Below are positions 51,166 to 59,328 of a stretch of DNA of 64,000 nt, one piece after another (within the stretch, counting starts at the first letter, position 1; each line of letters opens with the position of its first letter). Made by a program: the position numbers and the translations under genes. This DNA is from Nocardia farcinica. GTDB lineage: Bacteria; Actinomycetota; Actinomycetes; Mycobacteriales; Mycobacteriaceae. The notes under the pieces are model-generated. The model did not search any database. It was not told where the DNA came from and saw nothing but the letters and a program-made list of their open reading frames with translations. The stretch covers positions 1,674,001-1,738,000 of the forward strand of contig NZ_LN868938.1 in assembly GCF_001182745.1 (NCBI RefSeq), read 5' to 3'.

Positions 51166-51936
51166 TCAGCGGACTCCGAGCGCCGATCTCTCGATCACCC
51201 CGGCCAATCCGCTGCGGACCGCCGCCTCGTCGCCGGTGTCGAGGCCGTGCAGCACCTCGTGCCAGGGTCCGAGCCGATGCCAGAGCAGCGCCCGCCGCCG
51301 GAGGTCGTCGGTGGGTTCGTAGGCGGCGGCGACGGCGGCGGCGAACTCGGCGGGCGCACCGTACAGGGGCCAGGCCAGATCGTTGGCCGCGTCGCCGAGG
51401 TGGAGGTCACCGAAATCGATGACGCCGCTGACCCGATCGTCCGCCACCAGGATGTGCTCCGGGCCGAGATCGCCGTGGACCACGGTGTCGGCCGGGAGCT
51501 CGCACGCGTCCGCGAGCACGGCATCGGCGCAATCACGATGCGACGCGGGCACTCTGGGAACGACCTGCGCGCGGAATCGGCCGACGATGGCCGCGCGGTC
51601 GCGGTGCGTGGCCGCCGCGGGCGCGAGACCGTGCCGGACCGCCGCCGACGCCGAACTCCCGTGCAGCGCGCGCAGGAAGCCGCCGAGGACGCGACCGTGG
51701 TCGGCCCGCGGCGTGGTCAGGGGCTCTCCGGGCACGAGCGCATGACGCACGACGAGCGGGTCGGCCTCGACCACCACGGGAACCGGAACCGGCAGCGGCA
51801 GTAGCGGAGCCAGCCACGGCATCACCCGCGTCTCGCGCAGCAACTGTTCAGCCACCTCGGGCCGCCGCGGCCGCCGCTCGACCCACCGACCCTCGACCAA
51901 CGTCGCGACACTGTCCCATCCACCGGAGAACTCCAC
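51166..51936 (-). CDS. Aminoglycoside phosphotransferase (APH)-type kinase
   Basis: 256 aa. Catalytic loop VVHGDLGPEHILVADDRVSGVIDFGDLHLGDAANDLAWPLYG holds the Asp of HGDL and the metal-binding Asp of IDFGD. The N-terminal lobe is short and Val/Pro-rich. The family phosphorylates aminoglycosides, macrolides, homoserine, choline or other small molecules. No resistance class can be assigned. Same strand as the WbbL-like gene. Confidence 0.8.
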   Translation of the reverse strand: MEFSGGWDSVATLVEGRWVERRPRRPEVAEQLLRETRVMPWLAPLLPLPVPVPVVVEADPLVVRHALVPGEPLTTPRADHGRVLGGFLRALHGSSASAAVRHGLAPAAATHRDRAAIVGRFRAQVVPRVPASHRDCADAVLADACELPADTVVHGDLGPEHILVADDRVSGVIDFGDLHLGDAANDLAWPLYGAPAEFAAAVAAAYEPTDDLRRRALLWHRLGPWHEVLHGLDTGDEAAVRSGLAGVIERSALGVR

Positions 51937-52001
51937 GCCTCACGGTATTACCCCTGCTCCCCCGCCCGCCGCCGGGCACGGTGGGACGGTCGCCCGCCGT
52001 C

Positions 52002-52472
52002 CTACCGGTCGCCGTGCGCACACAGTTCGCCGGGGGCGATCGTCGCGCCGGTGGTGCGGATCAACCCACACCGGCGGCGACCCGACCAGCCGCGGCACGA
52101 GCAGATGGAACCCGCAGCTCGCCCTTGCACGAACTCGTGGCCCGCCAGCCGGCCTTGGACGACATCGGCGACCCACACGGCGGCCGCGCCGTATCCGGCG
52201 TCCATCGTCAAACCCGTGCCCGATCCCGAACTCGCCGATCCCGCGCCCGCGCTCCACCCGACGACGTCGTACTCGCCGGTGATCACCAGGCTCCACACCA
52301 GCCGATCGACCGCCGCATCCGCCCGTGGCGTGCGGGCGACCGCGGCCGGCGCCCGCATCCACGCCGCGTGCGGGCGATGCGGGGATCGGCCGGCGGCGCC
52401 GGGGCGTCCGCGCGCATCGGGAGGCGCCCGACGAGGCGATCGTCGTCCCCGGGGGGCGGAAAGGGCACGGCG
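52002..52472 (-). pseudogene. Degenerate hypothetical gene with several frame changes
   Basis: A GGAGGG site at about 52480 precedes a start. In one frame VPFPPPGDDDRLVGRLPMRAD looks protein-like up to about 52370. A second frame continues with VDRLVWSLVITGEYDVVGWS to LAGHEFVQGRA. A third gives GFHLLVPRLVGSPPVWVDP, and the second returns with TGATIAPGELCAHGDR and a stop. The pieces join into one plausible protein of about 155 aa with three frame changes. Sequencing error is an alternative to true decay. Function unknown. Confidence 0.4.
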
Positions 52473-52506
52473 TCATCGTCCCTCCGCGCGGTCGTGGCCC
52501 GGGCGA

Positions 52507-54396
52507 TCAGCCGGCGCGGGTCTGCGTGTCGAATGCCACCTCCGGCCCGCCGAGCTCGTCGGGCGGCAACCGGCGCACACCGCCCTTGTCGGCGGATTGC
52601 GCGAGCAGCGCGTAGGCGCGCAGGGCGGTGCTCAGCGGACGGTGGCGGCTGCGCGGGCGGTAGCCGGTGCGGCGTCGGTGGGCCAGGCGGCGGGCGATTT
52701 CGGCGTCGTCGACCTCGAGCCGGAGGGTCCGGGACGGGATGTCGATGGTGATCCGATCGCCGTCGGCGACCGCGGCGATGGTGCCGCCCGCCGCGGCTTC
52801 CGGGGAGACGTGGCCGATCGACAGACCGGAACTCCCGCCGGAGAACCGCCCGTCGGTGACCACCGCGACCGACCCCGCCAGCCCACGGCCCTTCAGATAG
52901 GCCGTGGGATACAGCATTTCCTGCATGCCCGGCCCGCCGCGCGGTCCCTCGTACCGGATCACCAGTACCGTGCCCGGCCGCACCCGGCCGGAGAGGACCG
53001 CCGTCACCGCCTCCTCCTGCGATTCGGCGACCACCGCCTCGCCGGTGAAGACGTGCAGGTCGGCGGGAACACCGGCGGACTTCACCACGGCTCCGTCGAC
53101 GGCGAGATTGCCGCGCAGCACCGCCAGTCCACCGTCCTCGGAGTAGGCGTGCGCCACGTCGCGGATGCACCCCGATTCGGCATCGAGGTCCAGTGACGCC
53201 CACCGCGCCGATTGCGAGAACGCCGTCGCCGAACGCACCCCGCCGGGCGCGGCGTGGAACAGGTCGACCGCCGCCTGCGCCGGATTCGCCCCGCGCACAT
53301 CCCATTCGGCGAGCCACCCGTCCAGCGACTCGCTGTGGACCGCCCGCACCGTCGTATGCAGGTGCCCGCCCCGGCGCAATTCACCGAGGATCGCCGGAAT
53401 CCCGCCCGCGCGGTGCACATCCTCCATCAGATGGCTGCCGTTGGGCGCCACCTTGCACAGACAGGGCACCGCACGGGACCGTTTCTCGATGTCGGCCAGG
53501 GTGTAGTCGAGCCCGGCCTCGTGCGCGGCGGCCAGCAGATGCAGCACGGTGTTGGTGGACCCGCCCATCGCCAGGTCCAGCGCCATCGCGTTGTCGAACG
53601 CCGCTCGTGAGGCGATCGCGCGCGGCAGGACGGTGGCGTCGTCGCGGTCGTAGTAGCGGCGGGTGATCGCCATGATCGTTTCCCCGGCCGCCTCGTACAG
53701 GTCGCGTCGGGCGGTGTGGGTGGCCAGCGTCGTGCCGTTGCCCGGCAGCGCCAAGCCCAGCGCCTCCACCAGGCAGTTCATCGAGTTCGCGGTGAACATC
53801 CCCGCGCACGAGCCGCAGGTGGGGCAGGCGTTCTCCTCGATGGTGGCCAGGTCGGCGTCGGAGGTGGCGTCGTTGACGGCCTCGCTCATGGCGGTGATCA
53901 GGTCGAGCCGGCGCACCGTGCCGTCGGCGAGCGTGGCGCGCCCGCCCTCCATCGGCCCGCCCGAGACGAACACGGTCGGGATGTCCAACCGCATCGCCGC
54001 CAGCAGCATCCCCGGGGTGATCTTGTCGCAGTTGGAGATACACACCAGCGCGTCGGCGCAGTGCGCCTGGACCATGTATTCGATCGAATCGGCGATGAGG
54101 TCGCGCGAGGGCAGCGAGTACAACATGCCCTGATGCCCCATCGCGATACCGTCGTCGACGGCGATGGTGTTGAACTCGCGCGGAATGCCGCCCGCCCGGC
54201 GGATCGCGTCGCCGACGATGCGCCCGACCGGTTGCAGATGGGTGTGGCCGGGAACGAACTCGGTGAAACTGTTGGCGACGGCGACGACCGGTTTGGCGCC
54301 GATGTCGGCGGCGGGCACGCCGGAAGCGCGCATCAATGCCCGCGCACCGGCCATGTTCCGCCCGTGGGTGACCGTCCTGGAACGAAGTTCTGGCAT
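52507..54396 (-). CDS. ilvD: Dihydroxy-acid dehydratase
   Basis: 629 aa, the length of the E. coli-type enzyme. [20 protein letters not shown] and [17 protein letters not shown] carry the Fe-S cluster cysteines. The C-terminal [21 protein letters not shown] is the conserved Ser-containing active-site block. It dehydrates 2,3-dihydroxy-isovalerate and 2,3-dihydroxy-methylvalerate, the third step of valine and isoleucine synthesis. It stands alone, without other ilv genes, divergent from an XRE/MmyB regulator. Confidence 0.93.
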   Translation of the reverse strand: MPELRSRTVTHGRNMAGARALMRASGVPAADIGAKPVVAVANSFTEFVPGHTHLQPVGRIVGDAIRRAGGIPREFNTIAVDDGIAMGHQGMLYSLPSRDLIADSIEYMVQAHCADALVCISNCDKITPGMLLAAMRLDIPTVFVSGGPMEGGRATLADGTVRRLDLITAMSEAVNDATSDADLATIEENACPTCGSCAGMFTANSMNCLVEALGLALPGNGTTLATHTARRDLYEAAGETIMAITRRYYDRDDATVLPRAIASRAAFDNAMALDLAMGGSTNTVLHLLAAAHEAGLDYTLADIEKRSRAVPCLCKVAPNGSHLMEDVHRAGGIPAILGELRRGGHLHTTVRAVHSESLDGWLAEWDVRGANPAQAAVDLFHAAPGGVRSATAFSQSARWASLDLDAESGCIRDVAHAYSEDGGLAVLRGNLAVDGAVVKSAGVPADLHVFTGEAVVAESQEEAVTAVLSGRVRPGTVLVIRYEGPRGGPGMQEMLYPTAYLKGRGLAGSVAVVTDGRFSGGSSGLSIGHVSPEAAAGGTIAAVADGDRITIDIPSRTLRLEVDDAEIARRLAHRRRTGYRPRSRHRPLSTALRAYALLAQSADKGGVRRLPPDELGGPEVAFDTQTRAG

Positions 54397-54443
54397 GTCC
54401 CGAGCCTGCCGCGACGGCCGCCACCTGCGAAGACGCCCGTAAT

Positions 54444-54471
54444 ACCAGTAGTAGGACCACCAGTTCTAGGA
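54444..54471. promoter_or_regulatory. Direct-repeat operator between ilvD and the XRE/MmyB gene
   Basis: ACCAGTAGTAGGA and ACCAGTTCTAGGA, 11 of 13 identical, spaced by 2 bp (15-bp period), ending 8 bp before the regulator ATG. Direct repeats suit a regulator binding as head-to-tail copies. Confidence 0.55.
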
Positions 54472-54479
54472 TTGCTCGG

Positions 54480-55277
54480 ATGAGCACCACAGCCCAGCGG
54501 CGGGCCGAGCTCGCCAGCTTCCTGCGCGCCCGCCGCGCCCGGCTGGACCCGGTCACCGTCGGCCTGCCGCCCGCGGGGCCACGACGGCGCGCCGGGCTGC
54601 GCCGCGAGGAGGTCGCCACGCTCTCCGGGGTCAGTGCCACCTGGTATACCTGGCTCGAGCAGGGCCGCGACATCCAGCCGTCCCGCCAGGTGCTCGACGC
54701 GCTGGCCGCGACCCTGCGCCTGACCCCCACCGAGCACCACTACCTGCTGTCTCTCGCCGGTTACGCGCCGCTGCCCGCGGCCGACGAGCCCGCGAACCAC
54801 CGTGCGCCCGAGCACATCCAGCACCTGCTCGACGCCGTGCCGTTTCCGGCGTACGCGATCGCGCCCGACTGGCAGATCTCCGGCTGGAACGCGGCGTACC
54901 TCGAGCTCTACCCGAATGTCGCCGCCGTCGCCCCCGCCGACCGCAACCTGCTGTGGCTGGTGTTCACCGACCCCTACGTGCGCGACCTGCTGCCCGACTG
55001 GGAGATCACCAGCCGCCGCTTCCTCGCCGAATTCCGCGCCGAGGCCGGGCCCCGCCTCGGCGATCTGGCCCGGTCACCGGCCATCCGCCGGCTCCTCGAC
55101 GACAACGCGACCTTCCGGCAGGCCTGGCGCAGCCATCACATCGAGGGATTCGCCTCCCGGGAACGGGTCTTCCACCATCCCGTGCGCGGCGAGCTGCGCT
55201 ACGAGCACCACCGCCTCGCACCGGCCGACCACCCCGACCTGCACCTGGTCATGTACACCCCCGTCGGACCCGGATGA
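54480..55277 (+). CDS. XRE family regulator with MmyB-like ligand domain
   Basis: 265 aa. Helix-turn-helix LRREEVATLSGVSATWYTWLEQGRDIQPSRQVLDALA (about residues 38-75) includes the GLRREEVA signature. The rest is a PAS-like MmyB ligand-binding domain (PF17765) with AYAIAPDWQISGWNAAYLELYP and HHPVRGELRYEHHRLAPADHPDLHLVMYTP. This family is very common in actinobacteria. The MmyB domain may bind fatty-acid-like ligands. Divergent from ilvD; the usual target is a neighbouring gene. Confidence 0.87.
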   Translation: MSTTAQRRAELASFLRARRARLDPVTVGLPPAGPRRRAGLRREEVATLSGVSATWYTWLEQGRDIQPSRQVLDALAATLRLTPTEHHYLLSLAGYAPLPAADEPANHRAPEHIQHLLDAVPFPAYAIAPDWQISGWNAAYLELYPNVAAVAPADRNLLWLVFTDPYVRDLLPDWEITSRRFLAEFRAEAGPRLGDLARSPAIRRLLDDNATFRQAWRSHHIEGFASRERVFHHPVRGELRYEHHRLAPADHPDLHLVMYTPVGPG

Positions 55278-55303
55278 CCGGTGCGGCGGCCGGCCGTCGG
55301 CGG

Positions 55304-56698
55304 TCACCCCGCCCGGTCACCGCTGTCGACCAGCAGGTCTCGCAGGGTGGCGAACGCTGCGCGCAGCAGGTCACCGTAATGCCGCGGGTCCGGCATCGCC
55401 GTCTCGTCGGTGCTGAACGAGATGACGACTTCCTCGCCCTGCGAGGTGACCAGGTGGCGCAGGCAGTCGCCGTCCATGGTGGGCAGGACGCCGAAGATCC
55501 TCGTCACCGGCCTGCCGAGGAAGGCGAGGTCGGTGGCGACCGGGGGGACGTTGCTGACGGTGGTGTTCATCAGCGGCACGGTCTCCACGGTGCGGTAGTC
55601 GCGCCGGGCGCGGGCCCAGCCCGCCAGCCGCAACAGCCAGGCCGGTGCGGTCTCCACCCGGGATTCGGCCCGCAGCACGTCCGGATGGACGTTGCGCTCC
55701 TTCTCCCGGGCGGCGGACCGGTGCACGGCGGCCAGCCGGACGAGGGGGTCCGGGACGTCGGTGTGCAGGTCGACATACCGCTGGCACAGCTGGTTCGCCG
55801 AGGTCCAGCCGATACCGCGCACCGACATCGGCACCATCGCGGCCAGGGAACCGGCGGGCAGCTCCCCGCGCTCGGCCAGGTAGTCGCCCAGTGCCAGGGA
55901 GACCGTGGTCAGCAGGAGGTCGTTGAGGGTGACCGGGGTGTCCGAGGCGGCCCTGGCGCGGCGGATGTCGGCGAGCGGGAGCGTGACCAGGTCGAAGACG
56001 AGCGGGCGGTGGACGGGGCGATTGAACCGCGTGGCGGGCCGGGTCGGCAGCGGCGGGGGCAGGCCGGCGGGCTCGGTGGTACGGGTGCGCCGCAGGCCCG
56101 CGGCGAAGCGGGCGGTGCCGACGGTGAGGGCGCTCGCGGTGCGCAGCGCGGCGGACGGAAGCCACGGGGTGCGGTCGAAGGTGGGCGGCGGCGGGAGCGG
56201 GTCCGGGCCGAAGAGCTTCAGTTCCAGTTCCCGGGTGGCGACGCCGTCGGCGGCACCGTGGTGGAACTTCAGGACGACCACGGTGGTCTCGCCCGGCAGG
56301 CCGGGCACGTCGGAGATCAGGTCGAGCACGTGGATCTCCCACGGCGGGCGGGCGAGGTCCATCGGGGTCGCGGCCAGCTCGGCGATCACCCGGCGCGCGT
56401 CGTCCCACGTGCCGCCGGTGCGCAGCGAAACATGCGCGCGCAGATCCGGATCCGGGTGGGGCACCCAGTAGGGCAGGTCCAGGTCGAGCGGGACGCGCCG
56501 AAGGCGGCGATGGAACAGCGGTGCCAGACCGAGGCGGTCGCGCACCCAGTCCAGCACCGCGGCCTCGGTCAGCGGGGTGGTCGCGGTGCAGGCGTAGCAG
56601 CCGACGACGGTGGACGGGTGGGTGTCGGTCTCGTCGTAGACGAACACGGCGTCGCGCGGGTGCAGCCGCTGCGCCGACACACGGGCGGCGTGGCTCAT
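55304..56698 (-). CDS. WS/DGAT family O-acyltransferase
   Basis: 464 aa, start overlapping the esterase stop (ATGA). VVVLKFHHGAADGVATREL holds the HHxxxDG catalytic motif, and NVPPVATDLAFLGRPVT and the C-terminal VVISFSTDETAMPDPRHYG are the conserved late blocks. It transfers acyl groups from acyl-CoA to long-chain alcohols or diacylglycerol, giving wax esters or triacylglycerol. Encoded in tandem with a mycoloyltransferase-like esterase, so it may instead acylate envelope lipid. Confidence 0.88.
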   Translation of the reverse strand: MSHAARVSAQRLHPRDAVFVYDETDTHPSTVVGCYACTATTPLTEAAVLDWVRDRLGLAPLFHRRLRRVPLDLDLPYWVPHPDPDLRAHVSLRTGGTWDDARRVIAELAATPMDLARPPWEIHVLDLISDVPGLPGETTVVVLKFHHGAADGVATRELELKLFGPDPLPPPPTFDRTPWLPSAALRTASALTVGTARFAAGLRRTRTTEPAGLPPPLPTRPATRFNRPVHRPLVFDLVTLPLADIRRARAASDTPVTLNDLLLTTVSLALGDYLAERGELPAGSLAAMVPMSVRGIGWTSANQLCQRYVDLHTDVPDPLVRLAAVHRSAAREKERNVHPDVLRAESRVETAPAWLLRLAGWARARRDYRTVETVPLMNTTVSNVPPVATDLAFLGRPVTRIFGVLPTMDGDCLRHLVTSQGEEVVISFSTDETAMPDPRHYGDLLRAAFATLRDLLVDSGDRAG

Positions 56699-57720
56699 TC
56701 GGCGCCGATCGACCGGGCGATCATCGGCCAGGAGTCGCGCAGGTCGTCCTGCCAGTACCCCCACGAATGGGTGCCGGGGCGCCGGATGTTGTAGGTGATG
56801 TCGGTGCGGCCGAGTTCGGCGGTGCGCTGGGCCAGCCGGGTCGTGCACAGGTTCGTCACCGATTCGATGGCGCCGCCGACCAGTGTCTGGTTGAGCAGCT
56901 GCCGATCGTCGTTGTGCAGCCGCGGGTTGGCGAGGGTGTCGTGCGGGCCGGGCAGGCCGCTGCCGCTGGAGATGTACATCGGTATCGGCGGCAACCGGTG
57001 CGCCTGCAGGTACGGGTCGTGTTCGCGCCAGCCGTCGCCGCCGGTGGGCCCCCACATGTTCTCCGGGTCGCCGCCGCCGAGGCTGATCACCACGGTGACG
57101 AACATCCGGCCGAGCGGGTCGCTGGTCATCGCGCAGCCGCTGTAGGCCGCGACGCTGCGGTAGCGGGTCGGGGCCTGAATGGTGAGGTCGAGCACCGAGC
57201 TGCCCGCCATCGAGATGCCGGCCAGCGCGTTCGCGCCGGTCGCGCCGAAGGTCGCATCGATGACCGGCGGCAGTTCCTCGGTGAGGAAGGTGGTCCACAT
57301 GTTGCGGCCGTTGTTGCCCAGCGTCTCGGCCAGGCCCTCGTCGGCCCGCTCCCAGTCGGTGTAGTAGCTGAACGCGCCCTCCATCGGGATGACGACGTTG
57401 ACGTGTTTGTCGGCGAAGAAGTCCACCGCGTCGGTCTGGCCGAACCAGTTGGCCGCGTCCTCGCCGCCACCGGCCCCGTTGAGCAGGTACAGCGTCGGCG
57501 CGGGGCGGGTGGTGTCGGCGGGCCGCAGCACCTTCACCGCGATCGAGCGCTGCATGGCGGGGGAATACACGGCGAGGTCGACGAGCCGGGCGTCGGCGGG
57601 CGTCGCCGTCACCGCGGGGGCGTCCGGCGTCGCGGTCGCCACGGCACCGGTCAGGGGTGTGCAGGCGAGCGCGAGAACGGTTGCGGCGCAGGCCAGTGCA
57701 CGGTTTCTGCGGGGATCCAT
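56695..57720 (-). CDS. Secreted alpha/beta esterase, antigen 85 / mycoloyltransferase-like
   Basis: 341 aa. Signal peptide (MDPRRNRALACAATVLALAC, cut near AVA-TATP). Mature enzyme: PTLYLLNGAGGGEDAANWF, VVIPMEGAFSYYTDWERADEG, the nucleophile in LAGISMAGSSVLDLTI (Gly-x-Ser-x-Gly), and THSWGYWQDDL with the catalytic His. This is the esterase-D/Ag85 fold. Ag85 enzymes move mycolic acid from trehalose monomycolate to arabinogalactan, trehalose or proteins in the envelope. Lacks the fibronectin-binding part of mycobacterial Ag85. Located after the small peptide genes. Confidence 0.8.
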   Translation of the reverse strand: MDPRRNRALACAATVLALACTPLTGAVATATPDAPAVTATPADARLVDLAVYSPAMQRSIAVKVLRPADTTRPAPTLYLLNGAGGGEDAANWFGQTDAVDFFADKHVNVVIPMEGAFSYYTDWERADEGLAETLGNNGRNMWTTFLTEELPPVIDATFGATGANALAGISMAGSSVLDLTIQAPTRYRSVAAYSGCAMTSDPLGRMFVTVVISLGGGDPENMWGPTGGDGWREHDPYLQAHRLPPIPMYISSGSGLPGPHDTLANPRLHNDDRQLLNQTLVGGAIESVTNLCTTRLAQRTAELGRTDITYNIRRPGTHSWGYWQDDLRDSWPMIARSIGAE

Positions 57721-57746
57721 CGTTCGATCAACCTTCGACCGGAACA

Positions 57747-57778
57747 GTGGAGACGCCCGGCATCGCGGGCGTCTCCAC
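57747..57778 (-). terminator. Strong hairpin between the small peptide genes and the esterase
   Basis: GTGGAGACGCCCG and CGGGCGTCTCCAC are perfect 13-bp arms with a 6-base loop, 13 bp past the stop of the 38-aa peptide gene and 26 bp before the esterase start. A weak T-rich stretch follows. It would favour high peptide expression and limited read-through into the enzyme genes. Confidence 0.75.
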
Positions 57779-57791
57779 GGGTCCTGCGCGC

Positions 57792-57908
57792 CTACTTGCC
57801 CGCTCCCGGCGTGCCGCCGCTCAGGCTGATCAGCGCGTTCACGATCCTGGTGCCGGTCTCGCCGAGGCTGGCGGTGCCCATGCCGAGGATGTCGATCAAA
57901 GATCCCAT
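57792..57908 (-). CDS. 38-aa small peptide, PorA/PorH-like candidate (second of pair)
   Basis: ATG 57908 behind AAGGAGAGAACA. MGSLIDILGMGTASLGETG, then TRIVNALISLSGGTPGAGK. No signal peptide, no Cys, two acidic and two basic residues; the first 30 residues can form an amphipathic helix. Shares MGSLxDxLG with the 40-aa peptide 78 bp upstream. Small signal-less peptides of 40-60 aa that insert in the mycolate outer membrane (PorA/PorH of Corynebacterium) are a precedent. Both are Ser-containing, as O-mycoloylated peptides require. Homology is not shown. Confidence 0.6.
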   Translation of the reverse strand: MGSLIDILGMGTASLGETGTRIVNALISLSGGTPGAGK

Positions 57909-57986
57909 TGTTCTCTCCTTGCGTTGCTGGTTTCAGGAGCCGGCGGACGCCGGACTCGGAGGTCGGATCGCGGAGCCGGCCGGCAC

Positions 57987-58109
57987 TCAGCCGGCGAAGC
58001 CCGTGATGCCCTCGAGCGAGCCGAGGAACACATCCCACAACCCGTCGCCGGCCACGGCGGACCCGAGGGCGGGAATCAAAGCGCCGAGCAGGTCGCTGAG
58101 CGAACCCAT
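57987..58109 (-). CDS. 40-aa small peptide, PorA/PorH-like candidate (first of pair)
   Basis: ATG 58109 behind GAAGGAG. MGSLSDLLGALIPALGSAVA, then GDGLWDVFLGSLEGITGFAG. Four acidic and no basic residues; strongly amphipathic and hydrophobic, with Ser at positions 3, 5, 17 and 31. It has no cleavable signal. Follows a promoter with 17-bp spacing and a nested-hairpin leader. The pair is upstream of a mycoloyltransferase-like esterase, the enzyme class that modifies PorA/PorH. A toxin or signalling peptide is the main alternative. Confidence 0.6.
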   Translation of the reverse strand: MGSLSDLLGALIPALGSAVAGDGLWDVFLGSLEGITGFAG

Positions 58110-58132
58110 AGCGAATCTCCTTCGTCCGTGGT

Positions 58133-58185
58133 ATGCACCAGACCTCACAGCCATCGAGGGGTCGGCTGTGGCGCAATCGGTGCAT
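58133..58185 (-). promoter_or_regulatory. Nested-hairpin 5' leader of the small-peptide operon
   Basis: Outer arms ATGCACC (58133-58139) and GGTGCAT (58179-58185) enclose inner arms CACAGCC (58146-58152) and GGCTGTG (58164-58170). Both pairs are exact 7-base complements. The outer arm extends to about 10 bases with one mismatch. The structure lies between the predicted start site and the first ribosome site. It could stabilise the mRNA or act as a control element. Confidence 0.6.
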
Positions 58186-58206
58186 GCCATCTCGTGTGAC
58201 CGGGGC

Positions 58207-58235
58207 AACATATCAAGCGATCAGTTGGCTGACAA
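58207..58235 (-). promoter_or_regulatory. Promoter of the small-peptide operon
   Basis: On the minus strand TTGTCA (-35) and TATGTT (-10) are separated by exactly 17 bp. Transcription would start near 58200, giving a leader of about 90 nt before ATG 58109. The 475-bp stretch 58110-58584 otherwise holds the leader hairpins, lower-GC sequence and no supported gene. Confidence 0.6.
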
Positions 58236-58584
58236 GGCATGTTTCACATTTTCCCGCATTCATGGGATGTAATGCCTGGTCAGGGCACTTTTCGCAGGTC
58301 ATGCCCACGAAACTCGGGGCACGGCGATACACCGGACGATCTCGGGTTGCGCGAGCAAATTTCCAGAGGGAAACGACTGATCGAGCGGTTCGCAGCCACG
58401 GAAAGCGACAGCAGGGCGGGCGACGCTGTGCGGTGTCCCAGGGACCGCAGCGCGCCTCGGCACCGCCTCCGGCAGATAGCAATTATCTGGCGAATAGGCT
58501 CGCCACCGCATACGTCGCGCCGGTTTCGCCGCGGACGTCGCGGGTAGGCGGGAGGGAAGCGACGTCTGGATCGGAGGTATGGCG

Positions 58585-58920
58585 ATGAGCGGCGACACGG
58601 ATCTCCCGCTGCCCGACTACGACCAGCTCGAGGTCGGTTCCATCGAGCACCGCATCAGGGCACTCGACCTCGACGCCGTCCGGCGGCTGCTCGACCACGA
58701 GCGCGGCGCCGCGCACCGCCCGCGGGTGGTCGCGATCCTGTCCGCGCGGATCGACCAGCTCGAGGCGGGCGCCCAACCCTCCGGCGGCGACCCCGGCAAC
58801 GCCCCGCCGGTACACGGCGAACCCGGCGGCTCCCCGGTACACCCCGCCCACTCCCCCGCCGACAACACCCCCCTGCGCCACGGCGTCGCCGGCCAAACCC
58901 CCGCCCGCGGCAAACCCTGA
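58585..58920 (+). CDS. Small conserved actinobacterial protein, DUF8129-like
   Basis: 111 aa from ATG 58585, 7 bp behind CGGAGG; ATG 58579 is too close to the ribosome site. DLPLPDYDQLEVGSIEHRIRAL and LLDHERGAAHRPRVVAILSARIDQLEAGAQPS are recognisable from mycobacterial and nocardial small proteins that I recall as DUF8129 or lipid-droplet associated. The last 50 residues are Pro/Gly/His-rich and disordered. Divergent from the small-peptide operon. Function not established. Confidence 0.75.
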   Translation: MSGDTDLPLPDYDQLEVGSIEHRIRALDLDAVRRLLDHERGAAHRPRVVAILSARIDQLEAGAQPSGGDPGNAPPVHGEPGGSPVHPAHSPADNTPLRHGVAGQTPARGKP

Positions 58921-58959
58921 CCCGGACGGGGATGAACCGGTCACCTCACCGCGACGAAC

Positions 58960-59298
58960 ACCTAGGGGCGCCTTGCCCTGCGGATCGGTGCCGGTGTAGG
59001 TGATGGTCACATCGGCCAGCAGATACTGTGAACCGGCCGGAGGCGCATCGTTGAACGGGTTCTCCTCTGCCACAGCGTCATTCGCATTGGGCGCGGCGCT
59101 GTTGACGGTGACCCGCCAGTCGCCGTCGGCGATCACCGATCCCAGCGGATACGGATCCGCGCGGGTTCCTCGACTCCCTGGCGTGTCTCGAGCGGCCGCG
59201 TCGGAGTCGGTCGCCTGGCCGGGAGCGGCCGGAGTGACAACCGAAGCGTCGCTGCTGAATGCCTCGTCGAAGCGTGCGCCCGGCGTCGCGAGCCCGGG
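58960..59298 (-). pseudogene. Remnant of a DUF4352-like secreted protein
   Basis: In one minus frame DPYPLGSVIADGDWRVTVNS, NPFNDAPPAGSQYLLADVTI and TYTGTDPQGKAPLGVR read like the N-terminal half of the telobox/DUF4352 immunoglobulin-like domain found in secreted actinobacterial proteins. No signal peptide precedes it; the open frame starts inside the antitoxin gene. The C-terminal half is missing and the frame runs into the antisense of the DUF8129-like gene. Probably a gene trimmed at both ends. The remainder of 58921-59328 holds nothing else. Confidence 0.6.
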
Positions 59299-59309
59299 GT
59301 CGGGTGCCC

Positions 59310-59326
59310 TACGTGTTACCATACGT
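59310..59326. promoter_or_regulatory. TACGT direct repeats before the antitoxin gene
   Basis: TACGTG-TTACCA-TACGTT places two TACGT units 12 bp apart, immediately before the GTG of the RHH antitoxin. No ribosome site is seen, so the message may be leaderless. RHH antitoxins typically bind such short repeats in their own promoter. Confidence 0.4.
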
Positions 59327-59328
59327 TT

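Noticed and set aside
58133..58588. ORFs of 102-151 aa in the 58.1-58.6 kb gap
   Set aside because: They cover the promoter, leader hairpins and lower-GC sequence, have no ribosome sites and irregular codon use.
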